Assembly: GCA_019186945.1 (NCBI GenBank)
Contig: JABAQJ010000008.1
Coordinates: forward strand, 230,668-294,667
DNA: 64,000 bases
Reading direction: 5' to 3'
Source: Gemmatimonadaceae bacterium
GTDB lineage: Bacteria; Gemmatimonadota; Gemmatimonadetes; Gemmatimonadales; Gemmatimonadaceae
Both the position numbers and the translations under genes were made by a program. This document shows positions 55,427-62,994 of the stretch, one piece after another; the first letter of the stretch is position 1; each line of letters opens with the position of its first letter. The notes beneath the pieces were generated by a model. It was given only the letters and a program-made list of their open reading frames with translations. It did not search any database and was not told the DNA's origin.

Positions 55427-55729
55427 TTACGCGTCTTCCGGCAGCTGCAATATCACAACCAGGGTAACTGCCAGAGTCGATACGAGCACGCCCGCCGACG
55501 TCCCGGCCAGGACTGTTTCGGCCGTGGGAGCGAGTTGGATGCCACCGCTGGCAAGGTAGCCGCCGAGTGCTGAAATGCCGATCCCGGGAACCGACGCGTC
55601 GATGCGAAGCGCGCCAGGATGCTCCGATTCAACGGACGACACGGCGCCCCCCAGTTCGGCGATCGCCTGTCGGGCCGCATCGACGGCATCTTGCTGAGCC
55701 AGGTCCGTGCTGGCGACAAGGACGATCAT
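55427..55729 (-). CDS. Small protein with C-terminal membrane helix, unknown
   Basis: 100 residues: an N-terminal soluble part (VLVASTDLAQQDAVDAARQAI) and a hydrophobic C-terminal helix (AGVLVSTLAVTLVVILQL) that would anchor it. No family is recognised. The composition is coherent for a real protein, but it is short and the start signal is ordinary, so it may be spurious. It lies downstream of the GlsB-like gene on the same strand, 160 bases away. Confidence 0.45.
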   Translation of the reverse strand: MIVLVASTDLAQQDAVDAARQAIAELGGAVSSVESEHPGALRIDASVPGIGISALGGYLASGGIQLAPTAETVLAGTSAGVLVSTLAVTLVVILQLPEDA

Positions 55730-55889
55730 GGTCCGCCCGGCTCCCGCCTCAGAGGTGTCGAGCTGCAGACCTTCACAGAGCCGGCATGCTCAGACTGGGA
55801 CGGCCGGCCCCGGGGCGCGGTATGCAGGAAGCGCACGAGCCCGCATCGCGGATGACACCGCGGCGGGCTCCCGGCGATGGAAGTCCCTG

Positions 55890-56144
55890 TCAGGTGGTCG
55901 TCTTCGTGCCGAACTTGCGATACAGCCACAACAGCAGCAGCGCGCCGAGGATCGAGGCGATCAGCCCTGCACCCTGACCGGGCTGGTACCAGCCGACCGC
56001 GCGCCCGAGGAAGCCGGCGATGAACGCCCCAGCGATGCCGATCAGCATCGTAACCAGCAGACCTCCCGGATCCTTTCCCGGCATGATGTACTTGGCCAAC
56101 GCCCCGACGATGAGACCGATCACGGCCGTCCAGATAAGACCCAT
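55890..56144 (-). CDS. GlsB/YeaQ/YmgE-family stress membrane protein
   Basis: An 84-residue three-helix membrane protein. The family hallmark GLIVGALAKYIMPGKDPGG is followed by MLIGIAGAFIAGFLG and a last helix IASILGALLLLWLYRKF. Such transglycosylase-associated proteins are induced by general stress; the molecular function is unknown. GGAGG lies seven bases before the ATG on the minus strand. Confidence 0.92.
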   Translation of the reverse strand: MGLIWTAVIGLIVGALAKYIMPGKDPGGLLVTMLIGIAGAFIAGFLGRAVGWYQPGQGAGLIASILGALLLLWLYRKFGTKTTT

Positions 56145-56171
56145 GGCGATGCCTCCGAAGTCAAAAAGACG

Positions 56172-56741
56172 CTAGCTGGCGTGTCGGCGTCCGAACAACA
56201 ATCGACCCGACGCCCTGAAGATAAGAAGGCATCCGGCGGCGAGAAGCAAGAGGGTGACCGTAGGAATGAGGAGTGCAAGCAGGACAGTGCCCGTCGCACC
56301 CAGCGATTCCGCGGTCGAAATGACCGGATTGCCGAGTCCACCGGTGAGCGCGGTCGACTTGACGCGCGCCAGGACAGTGGCGCCCTGTACGATGCCGGCA
56401 AGACCGCCACCACCGATGATGGCGACGAGCCATGTGACCGCAGGCGGTAGGTCCGTGACCACCGCAGCCGACGAGACAATACCGGCAACCACGGCTCCCG
56501 GGGTCGCCACCGTGTCGAGCACGTGATCCAGCCAAGGCACGTAGTAGGCTACGATCTCGATCAGCGTCGCCAGGCCTAACGAGATAAGCGCCGGCGTCGT
56601 GGCCAGCCAATCGAAGCCGGCCGCCAAATGAACCTGTCCGGTGCGCGCTGCCAAGCCCGCGGCCAGCAGGGGAACGAACACGCGAAAGCCGGCGGCGGCC
56701 GCCAGTCCGAGCCCGAGCGCGACCGCGGTCAACGTTTCCAC
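56172..56741 (-). CDS. DUF4126-family membrane protein
   Basis: A 189-residue membrane protein with about five helices. It matches the DUF4126 pattern: GLGLAAAAGFRVFVPLLAAGLAA, then an ALISLGLATLIEIVAYYVPWLDHVLD segment with charged residues inside helices, and an IGGGGLAG loop. Function unknown. It is 12 bases downstream of the third amidohydrolase and 27 bases upstream of the GlsB-like gene, so the three may share a transcript. Confidence 0.85.
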   Translation of the reverse strand: METLTAVALGLGLAAAAGFRVFVPLLAAGLAARTGQVHLAAGFDWLATTPALISLGLATLIEIVAYYVPWLDHVLDTVATPGAVVAGIVSSAAVVTDLPPAVTWLVAIIGGGGLAGIVQGATVLARVKSTALTGGLGNPVISTAESLGATGTVLLALLIPTVTLLLLAAGCLLIFRASGRLLFGRRHAS

Positions 56742-56753
56742 GTCACCGTCGCC

Positions 56754-58001
56754 TCATCGCGCGCTCCCTGCCGTGGATTCATGCCGGTACACGTGTCCGT
56801 TCTTCATCACGAACACCACGCGTCGCAGCGCGGTAATGTCGGCGCGCGGATCTCCGGCAACCGCGATCACATCCGCCAGCTTGCCGGCCGCCAGCGTGCC
56901 CAGCGAGTCCGCGAGAGCCATCGATCGCGCGGCCACCGACGTTGCCGAGGCCAGAGCGTCCAGCGGTTTCTGCCCCGCCTCGTTCACTCGGCATATCAGA
57001 TCCTCGACGTTCCGTCCGTGGGCACCGGCAACCGCATCCGTGCCGAACACCATCGTCAGACCGCTGGTTGCCACCGCGCGCCTGATGACTTCAATGCCCG
57101 TCGGCAGCGCGCTCTCCATCGAGGCGAAGCCTTCGGCGTTGTAGTTGCCGATGCCTTCGTACTTCGCACGATTGTCCAGGTAGTTCCGGAACACCAGTCC
57201 ACACTGGGGCGAGAAGATCGTTCCTCGTGCCGCCATCAGCGACAGGATCTCCGGGGTGGCGAAGATTCCGTGTTCGATCTGCGTGCAGCCGGCATTCACG
57301 GCCAACCGCATTGCCTCCGCGCTGTGCGCGTGCACCAGCGTGCGCAGCCCGATCGCGCGCGCTTCGCCGCATGCGGCATCGATCTGTTCCGGCGTCATGG
57401 TTGCAGCACCGCCGTCCCTGATGCTCCTGGATGCGAACAGCTTGATCACGTCGGCGCCGGCGGACTTGAAGGCGCGGATCTTCTCCCGAAGTTGCGACGG
57501 CGTGCCACTGCGTTCGGACAGGGAGCCGAGCGACGTGAGGATGCGCGGGCCGGGCAGGTCGCCCCGTGCGATGATGTCGCGAAGATCCCTGTCCTCGGGC
57601 GAGCCGGGGCTCTGGATCGTGGTGACGCCAGACATCAGCGTTTGGTAGGCGTTGCCGGCCGCCGCCAGCATCGACTGAACGGGTGTGTCCCCGTCGTCAG
57701 GCGTGTGGAAGCGTCCCCGGCTGTTGAAGTACCAGACCACGTGCGCGTGCACGTCGATCAGACCCGGCAGGATCGTGGCGTTGCCGAGGTCGTAGACCTG
57801 GCCCCGGAAGCCGGAGGGGAGTGGGCCGACGTTCCGGATCCGCGCTCCCTCCACGATCACCGCCGCGTTTGGCGTCACCCCGCCAGCGCCGTCGATCACG
57901 CGGTCGGCGCGGATCGCGATCGTCTGGGCGCGCGCTCGGGAGGTGGGCAGACTGGCAGCAACAACGCAGGCCAGGCTCGTGAGCGCGAGGTATCTGATCA
58001 T
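56754..58001 (-). CDS. Exported amidohydrolase-family enzyme, third copy
   Basis: A 415-residue imidazolonepropionase-like amidohydrolase with a signal peptide (LALTSLACVVAASLP, then ARAQT). Metal residues lie in LPGLIDVHAHVVW. A lysine follows in ADVIKLFAS. LVHAHSAEAM, QIEHGIF and VFGTDAVAGAHG complete the site. It is shorter than the 47.2 kb copy and closest to the 12.4 kb one. Substrate unknown; dipeptidase-type activity is possible. ATG 57999-58001 is chosen for the signal peptide. The upstream extension in frame lacks one. Confidence 0.87.
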   Translation of the reverse strand: MIRYLALTSLACVVAASLPTSRARAQTIAIRADRVIDGAGGVTPNAAVIVEGARIRNVGPLPSGFRGQVYDLGNATILPGLIDVHAHVVWYFNSRGRFHTPDDGDTPVQSMLAAAGNAYQTLMSGVTTIQSPGSPEDRDLRDIIARGDLPGPRILTSLGSLSERSGTPSQLREKIRAFKSAGADVIKLFASRSIRDGGAATMTPEQIDAACGEARAIGLRTLVHAHSAEAMRLAVNAGCTQIEHGIFATPEILSLMAARGTIFSPQCGLVFRNYLDNRAKYEGIGNYNAEGFASMESALPTGIEVIRRAVATSGLTMVFGTDAVAGAHGRNVEDLICRVNEAGQKPLDALASATSVAARSMALADSLGTLAAGKLADVIAVAGDPRADITALRRVVFVMKNGHVYRHESTAGSAR

Positions 58002-58035
58002 GTCGAGGCAAAGGCGGGAGATCGCGAACGTGCTC

Positions 58036-58060
58036 CTGCCGAATGTACGACTGCCGAATG
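58036..58060. repeat. Ten-base direct repeat near the amidohydrolase promoter
   Basis: CTGCCGAATG occurs at 58036-58045 and again at 58051-58060, 15 bases apart start to start. The position, 35-60 bases before the divergent amidohydrolase ATG, would suit an operator half-site pair. This is speculative. Confidence 0.4.
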
Positions 58061-58312
58061 CTGCCACAAGGACGGGCTCCGCGGTTGCCGTCGAGGCGCC
58101 GCTGGCGTGCCTGATGGCGTCTGACTTGAGGACGGATCCCTGAACCACCCCGCAGAAGCGGCGGACGTCATTCGGTATCGCCATGTGACTGGCCGAGCGT
58201 CAGCTGCGACGCTATCGTTTACGCGCAACATCGGCGCGATGGTCGGGCAGGCCATGGCGCGCGAGGTCTCCGGATCCCTCCCGGTGCCTTCCTGGGTTTC
58301 GTCATCGGCGAT

Positions 58313-58320
58313 CGTTAGGC
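58313..58320. repeat. Intergenic CGTTAGGC element (plus orientation)
   Basis: One of only two copies of the recurrent octamer outside genes, 62 bases before the small ORF at 58382. All sites are discussed in the findings. Confidence 0.6.
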
Positions 58321-58381
58321 CCTTCGACGTCCACAGGTCACACCGGCCAGGCGCCGGCGGTACGAGGAGCGAAAGAGCCTC

Positions 58382-58570
58382 ATGGGGAAAACGAACGCAT
58401 CCTGGCACGCCGCCAACCGCATGCCGCCTCGTCCGACGCTGGCACAGCGCGTTGACTGGCACATCGCGCACGCGGCGCACTGTGCATGCCGGACGATGCC
58501 GGAGACGATCAAAGCGGAGATTTCCCGCCGAGCGGGACAGGAGACAGCCAAGTCGAAGAGCAACAGGTAG
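58382..58570 (+). CDS. Small hypothetical protein, possibly conserved
   Basis: 62 residues, basic. It has a MPPRPTLAQRVDWHIAHAAHC block, then a C-A-C-R motif near residue 35 and a lysine-rich end. The Pro-Thr-x-x-Gln-Arg-x-x-Trp-His arrangement with nearby Cys and His looks like a conserved small-protein family I believe I have seen but cannot name. It lies 58 bases before the GNAT gene on the same strand. Plausible but not certain to be translated. Confidence 0.45.
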   Translation: MGKTNASWHAANRMPPRPTLAQRVDWHIAHAAHCACRTMPETIKAEISRRAGQETAKSKSNR

Positions 58571-58628
58571 CGAGCGCTTCCCACCTGCGAGGCGGCGCGG
58601 TCATGAAACACTTCCGGACCATCACTCC

Positions 58629-59147
58629 ATGCTGATCGCGTTCGCGAAGGGCGCCATACGTGACTGGCGTGACGACGACCTCGACCGGCTCGTGCAGCTT
58701 GGCGATAACCGGAAGATCTGGCGCAACCTGCGAGACAGGTTTCCCAGCCCCTACACGCGAGCCGACGGGGAAGCCTGGATCCGACAGAACGCGAGTGCCT
58801 CGCCGCGCACCGCCTTTGCCATAGAGGCGGAAGGTCGACTGGCCGGGAGCATCGGACTCATCCTCGGCACGGACATACATGCGCGCTCGGCGGAAGTCGG
58901 GTACTGGTTAGGCGAGCCGTACTGGCGGCGCGGCATTGCCACGGGCGCGCTGCAGGCGTTCGTCCCGTGGTGTTTTCGGGAGTTCGATCTGGTGCGGATC
59001 TGGGCCGCGGTCTTCGAGGACAACGTTGCATCCGCGCGCGTCCTGGAGAAGGCAGGTTTCGAGCGCGAGGCGCGACTGCGAAGGTCGGCGTTCAAGGATG
59101 GTCGCGTCCAGGACGAGTGGCTCTACGCACGCCTGCGCGAATCGTGA
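58629..59147 (+). CDS. GNAT acetyltransferase (RimJ/RimL-like)
   Basis: A 172-residue N-acetyltransferase using acetyl-CoA. Landmarks are AIRDWRDDDLDRLVQLGDN at the N-terminus, EVGYWLGEPYWRRGIATGAL (pyrophosphate-binding motif A, R-x-x-G-I/A type) and RVLEKAGFEREARL near the end. This arrangement fits the Acetyltransf_3 group that modifies ribosomal proteins or small amines. ATG 58629 is chosen by family length; the frame extends left to 58185 without homology. Confidence 0.85.
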   Translation: MLIAFAKGAIRDWRDDDLDRLVQLGDNRKIWRNLRDRFPSPYTRADGEAWIRQNASASPRTAFAIEAEGRLAGSIGLILGTDIHARSAEVGYWLGEPYWRRGIATGALQAFVPWCFREFDLVRIWAAVFEDNVASARVLEKAGFEREARLRRSAFKDGRVQDEWLYARLRES

Positions 59148-59185
59148 GCGCTCGTCGGGCTCCGTGTGCCTCGTCGGGTTCGCAG

Positions 59186-60295
59186 CTACCGCATTCCGGT
59201 ACAGAGAATCGCCATCGCGCCCTCTGCCTGGCATTTCCCGGTCGCCTTGTTCGGCACCGCGGCGACGTACTCCCAGCGTGACGCAGGTCGCGCCCGGGAG
59301 TTGCCATTGTTGGTCCACCGGGCACGCTCGCCTCGAACGTCGATGTGGGCGAACGGCCCGCTAGGGCCCATGGCGTGGTACAATCCCAGACCGCCCACGA
59401 GGTCCGGGAAGCGCCACTCCACGCGCTCCACCGCCCGGTTGATCACGTCCGTGTCGCGGAAATCGACGACGCCGTCGCGATTCAGGTCGTCCATTCGCCC
59501 ATCGCCGTTGCTGTCGATGACGATGTCTGCCGCGTCGCCATACTGATGTCGACTGGCGAACGCCATGCCTTCGTTGAACCCGCGCTGGTTGTATTGCGGT
59601 GTCCGGAAACCGGAGAGGACGGTTGCCCGGCTGGCGGGAATACCCTCGCCCTGCAATGTCTCCAGTACCAGTTCAAGCTTGTCGAGCAGATCCTCGCGAA
59701 GGACAACGTATTTCGGCCAGACTGACGGCTGATCGTGCGTCACGAAATCCTGCAGTCGGAAGTGCTCGGAGAGCTGCGTGGACACGTTGAGCGGCGTCAC
59801 TTCGACGAATCCCACGGGGTTGTCGTAGTTCGTCGGCATGGCCCGTCGCTCCCCTGGCCACCAGCCCACGCGATAGCCGTTCACCTCGGCGCCGAGTTTG
59901 CGCGTCCACGGCATGAGCGTGATGAAGGAAAACCTGGAGCCGTTAGGCGCCCCGGGCAGGCTGCGGATTCCGGGCTGTAACACGTCGTTGCCGAAGTGCT
60001 CGATCAGCCCCGGGTAGTTCATCACGTCGTCGTGCGAGACCAAGCGGACGAGTACCCGCCTGCTCCGACCCATAAGCGAATCGAATCGCAGAGCCTCGCC
60101 GGTGGCCGCGCGATCCGTGCGTGCCGGGTTGTTGACGATCTCGGCACGCGGCGCCGGAGGCGCCACGGGATCTCCCAGAGCCGCACCCACCTCGCTGCCG
60201 GAAACCGTGCGGGACAGGATGGCAACCAGTGCCACAACCACGGGAATCGAGAGCGTCAGACGCGTATGCGCCGAGCGCGGCAAGGGAGAGCGCAT
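59186..60295 (-). CDS. Exported M15/DUF882-type peptidase with inserted EF-hand loop
   Basis: A 369-residue envelope protein. A hydrophobic N-terminal stretch (LTLSIPVVVALVAILSRT) is an anchor or signal. The catalytic part has LSGFRTPQYN, SRHQYGDAAD (H250, D257) and PFAHIDVRG (H317). These match the zinc ligands of the M15 D-Ala-D-Ala carboxypeptidase-like clan, so cell-wall peptide cleavage is likely. Between the second and third ligands lies a 12-residue calcium-type loop (D270-x-N-x-D-G-V-V-D-x-x-D281), preceded by a second half-loop at 261-269. The last 40 residues contain two cysteines. ATG 60293-60295 is chosen; ATG 60376 adds a basic segment. Convergent with the GNAT gene. Confidence 0.8.
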   Translation of the reverse strand: MRSPLPRSAHTRLTLSIPVVVALVAILSRTVSGSEVGAALGDPVAPPAPRAEIVNNPARTDRAATGEALRFDSLMGRSRRVLVRLVSHDDVMNYPGLIEHFGNDVLQPGIRSLPGAPNGSRFSFITLMPWTRKLGAEVNGYRVGWWPGERRAMPTNYDNPVGFVEVTPLNVSTQLSEHFRLQDFVTHDQPSVWPKYVVLREDLLDKLELVLETLQGEGIPASRATVLSGFRTPQYNQRGFNEGMAFASRHQYGDAADIVIDSNGDGRMDDLNRDGVVDFRDTDVINRAVERVEWRFPDLVGGLGLYHAMGPSGPFAHIDVRGERARWTNNGNSRARPASRWEYVAAVPNKATGKCQAEGAMAILCTGMR

Positions 60296-60442
60296 GTGAT
60301 GGCTGGACGAGTGGCTGATGCGCCGGGCAACCCACGCGCGGATGTATCGGGACTGCAGGTGTTCGATGTCGCCCAATCATGGTGCGTACCGTCACGACTG
60401 CGTCATGCGTGCCTTCTCTGTCCGGCTGTCGTCTGATAGGAA

Positions 60443-60838
60443 ATGAATCCGCATCGAGCTCACACCTCACGCGCCAGAGGGCGCAAGTCGATGGACCACG
60501 CATCCACACCGCCGTTCGTTCCCGCGCACGCGTCTCCTTCCGTCACCGTGGTCCGGTTTCAGGAGCGGCTTGCCGACGCCGTCGCCGGGATCCTGCTCCT
60601 CGGGGGTGCGGGAATCTTTCTGTTCGCTCGTCAGGCGCTGACCGCCCTCGCGAATGGAACGTACACCACCGCTGGTGGCGTGACGCTCGTCTCGCGGGCA
60701 GACCTTCATTCGGCGCAATCGAGGCTGGGGCTCTGGCTGGCCGCGACGGGGCTCGCGATCGCGATCGCGTCAGCGATGAGTCACGCGCGCACGCGGCGCC
60801 GCTCCAATCGCGCACTTCACTCCGGTGCGCCGGAGTGA
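60443..60838 (+). CDS. Small two-TM membrane protein, unknown
   Basis: 131 residues from ATG 60443 (ATG 60491 is an alternative that removes a basic tail). Two hydrophobic helices at about 47-66 and 95-112 are separated by a polar loop. No recognised family. Its stop codon is inside a perfect 14-base stem-loop at 60812-60843. It converges on the cupin gene. Confidence 0.6.
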   Translation: MNPHRAHTSRARGRKSMDHASTPPFVPAHASPSVTVVRFQERLADAVAGILLLGGAGIFLFARQALTALANGTYTTAGGVTLVSRADLHSAQSRLGLWLAATGLAIAIASAMSHARTRRRSNRALHSGAPE

Positions 60839-60843
60839 AGTGC
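60812..60843. terminator. Perfect hairpin overlapping a stop codon
   Basis: A 14-base stem with no mismatch and a four-base loop (TGCG) includes the TGA at 60836-60838 of the small membrane gene and lies 20 bases from the end of the convergent cupin gene. No T-run is present on either strand. Confidence 0.6.
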
Positions 60844-60862
60844 CGTACGCCAGCCGTATTCG

Positions 60863-61243
60863 CTACCTCCGCTCGGCTCGCAGGTAGCCGTCGGTCTTCT
60901 GGAGCCAGTCTTCGCGCGGTGGCGTGAAAACGTCGACGTCGAGCGTGTCCTCGAGCGCTTCCGCCTTGTGCCAGACCATGGAAGGGAGCTGCAGGACCTC
61001 ACCGGCTCGAACGTCCAGAACCTGCCCTTCGTCGTCGCCGATCCAGAAGCGGAGCGCGCCCTGCAGGATATACGTGAGCTGCTCGTTCTGATGCTGGTGC
61101 TTTGGGACGATACAGCCCTTCTTCAGGTAGACATGCGCCAGCATCAGCTTTTGACCCGTGATCAGGCGCCGTCCGAGTAACGGGCTCAGGGTCTCTTCCG
61201 GGATATCGTCCCAGCGATAGAACGTCACGCCTGCGTCGGCCAT
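60863..61243 (-). CDS. Cupin-domain protein
   Basis: A 126-residue single-domain cupin. The first motif is PKHQHQNEQLTYILQG with two histidines and a glutamate as metal ligands. The second motif, EVLQLPSMVWHKAEALED, supplies the third histidine. Length and single domain suggest a small dioxygenase, isomerase or binding protein; the substrate cannot be inferred. AGGAG lies nine bases before the ATG on the minus strand. Divergent from the CoA-transferase pair. Confidence 0.85.
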   Translation of the reverse strand: MADAGVTFYRWDDIPEETLSPLLGRRLITGQKLMLAHVYLKKGCIVPKHQHQNEQLTYILQGALRFWIGDDEGQVLDVRAGEVLQLPSMVWHKAEALEDTLDVDVFTPPREDWLQKTDGYLRAERR

Positions 61244-61372
61244 CTTCGTTGTCTCCTGGAGCGATGTGTGGGGTCGGCGAACCGTGAGCCCGAGCGACGA
61301 TAACCTGCGGCGCGGGTTCCCTCCAGACCGATCGTCGCTTCACATTCTTGGCGATGCAGCGCAAAGGAGCCC

Positions 61373-62218
61373 ATGACGGCATTCATGCCCCTTCGAGACG
61401 CCATCGCGACGTTTGTGAACGACGGACAAGTGCTGGCGCTCGAGGGTTTCACTCACCTGATCCCGATGGCGGCTGGCCAGGAGATTGCGCGCCAGCGGCG
61501 GCGTGGCCTGACGCTGGTGCGCATGACGCCTGACGTGATCTACGATCAGTTGATCGGAGCCGGCTGTGCGACGCGGCTCGTGTTCTCGTGGGGTGGCAAC
61601 CCGGGCGTGGGATCGCTCCACCGGTTGCGGGACGCGGTGGAGCATGCCTGGCCGCAGCCGTTGCAGCTCGAAGAATACAGTCATGCGGCGATGGCGGCCG
61701 CGTACACGGCGGGAGCGTCGGGCCTGCCGTTCGCCGTACTGCGCGCGTTTCAGGGGACGGACCTGCCCGCGAACAACCGGAACATTCGCCGGGTTGCGTG
61801 TCCATTCACTGGCGAGGAGCTGGCGGCGGTGCCGGCACTGCGCCCCGACGTCACCATCATCCACGCTCAACAGGCAGACCGCGTTGGAAATGTCCGCATT
61901 CGCGGCATCGTTGGCGTGCAGAAGGAAGCCGTGCTCGCGGCCCGTATCGCCATCGTTACGGTCGAGGAGATCGTGGAACGGGTCACCGACGAGATGAATG
62001 CCGTGGTGCTGCCGTCATTGGTGGTACACGCTGTCTGCCATGTGCCGCGAGGGGCGTACCCGTCGTATGCCCACGGGTGGTACGATCGTGACAACGCGTT
62101 CTACGAGGCGTGGGACGGCATCGCACGCGACCGGGATGCGTTCGCCCGCTGGATGGAGCGGCATGTCCACGCCACGCCGGACTGGGCCGCGTATCTGCGC
62201 CTGGCGGATGTGCGATGA
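61373..62218 (+). CDS. CoA transferase subunit A (glutaconate/3-oxoacid type)
   Basis: A 281-residue alpha subunit of a family I CoA transferase. GQVLALEGFTHLIPMAAGQEI marks the N-terminal glycine-rich loop. MTPDVIYDQLIGAG and a IRGIVGVQKEAVLA segment match the glutaconate CoA-transferase A and related 3-oxoadipate and acyl-CoA transferases. The catalytic glutamate is in the partner subunit, so this gene alone is not active. An AAAGGAG site lies three to four bases before ATG 61373. It overlaps the next gene by four bases (ATGA). Confidence 0.88.
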   Translation: MTAFMPLRDAIATFVNDGQVLALEGFTHLIPMAAGQEIARQRRRGLTLVRMTPDVIYDQLIGAGCATRLVFSWGGNPGVGSLHRLRDAVEHAWPQPLQLEEYSHAAMAAAYTAGASGLPFAVLRAFQGTDLPANNRNIRRVACPFTGEELAAVPALRPDVTIIHAQQADRVGNVRIRGIVGVQKEAVLAARIAIVTVEEIVERVTDEMNAVVLPSLVVHAVCHVPRGAYPSYAHGWYDRDNAFYEAWDGIARDRDAFARWMERHVHATPDWAAYLRLADVR

Positions 62219-62979
62219 GCCATCCGCCAGCAGCAACACGGGACGAGCAGATGATCGTGGCCGCGGCACGAGCGCTACGGAACGGCGACGTGTGCTTCGT
62301 CGGCATCGGACTCCCCAGCAAGGCGGCGAACCTTGCGCGGTTGACGCATGCTCCCGACGTGGTGCTGATCTACGAAAGCGGAACGATCGGGGCGAAGCCG
62401 CGGGCGTTGCCGCTGTCGATCGGGGACGGGGAACTGGCGGCGACGGCGGATGCAGTGGTGTCCATCCCGGAGATCTTCGCGTACTGGTTGCAGGCAGGGC
62501 GTATCGATGTCGGCTTCCTTGGGGCGGCACAGATCGATCGCTTCGCGAATCTCAATTCGACGGTGATCGGCGATTACGAACATCCGCTCACGCGTCTTCC
62601 GGGCGCCGGCGGTGCGCCCGAAATCGCCGCGCAGGCGGGCGAGGTCTTCGTGATGCTGCGGCAGAACGTGCGCGCCTTCGTGTCGCGGCTCGATTTCATC
62701 ACGTCCGCCGGGTACCTCGACGGCGGGGACAGTCGGCAGCGGCTCGGGTTTCGCGGTCGCGGTCCGACGCGCGTGATCACGGACATGGGGATTCTCACGC
62801 CGTCTCCGGGCGACAACGAACTGCAGCTGACGGAGATGTATCATGGGGTCGCGGTAGCGGACGTTCGGGCGGCGACCGGATGGCCGTTACGCGCCGACTC
62901 GCGCATCCGCCCCATTGAGCCTCCCTCGCCGTTGGAGCTGGAGGCGCTGCGGTCGCTGGCGCTGTCTTCGCCGGGTTGA
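62215..62979 (+). CDS. CoA transferase subunit B (glutaconate/3-oxoacid type)
   Basis: A 254-residue beta subunit. VCFVGIGLPSKAANLAR is the early loop. E54 in LIYESGTIGA is the glutamate that forms the covalent glutamyl-CoA thioester. SRLDFITSAGYLDGGDS and VITDMGILTP follow the glutaconate CoA-transferase B pattern. Together with subunit A it would transfer CoA between carboxylic acids in aromatic or fatty-acid breakdown; which pair of acids is open. Translational coupling to subunit A is strong (ATGA). Confidence 0.9.
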   Translation: MSHPPAATRDEQMIVAAARALRNGDVCFVGIGLPSKAANLARLTHAPDVVLIYESGTIGAKPRALPLSIGDGELAATADAVVSIPEIFAYWLQAGRIDVGFLGAAQIDRFANLNSTVIGDYEHPLTRLPGAGGAPEIAAQAGEVFVMLRQNVRAFVSRLDFITSAGYLDGGDSRQRLGFRGRGPTRVITDMGILTPSPGDNELQLTEMYHGVAVADVRAATGWPLRADSRIRPIEPPSPLELEALRSLALSSPG

Positions 62980-62994
62980 CGGCGGTGGCTGCGG

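Larger units (their letters stand above)
58002..58381. other. 380-base gap without a recognised gene
   Basis: Lies between the amidohydrolase start and the small ORF at 58382. It must hold the amidohydrolase promoter. It contains two copies of a ten-base direct repeat, and a CGTTAGGC site at 58313-58320. An open frame runs through it toward the GNAT gene but has no ribosome site or conserved content. Nothing else is evident. Confidence 0.6.

Noticed and set aside
57999..58184. N-terminal extension of the third amidohydrolase to 58184
   Set aside because: The signal peptide begins at ATG 58001; the extension is arginine/serine-rich and unconserved.
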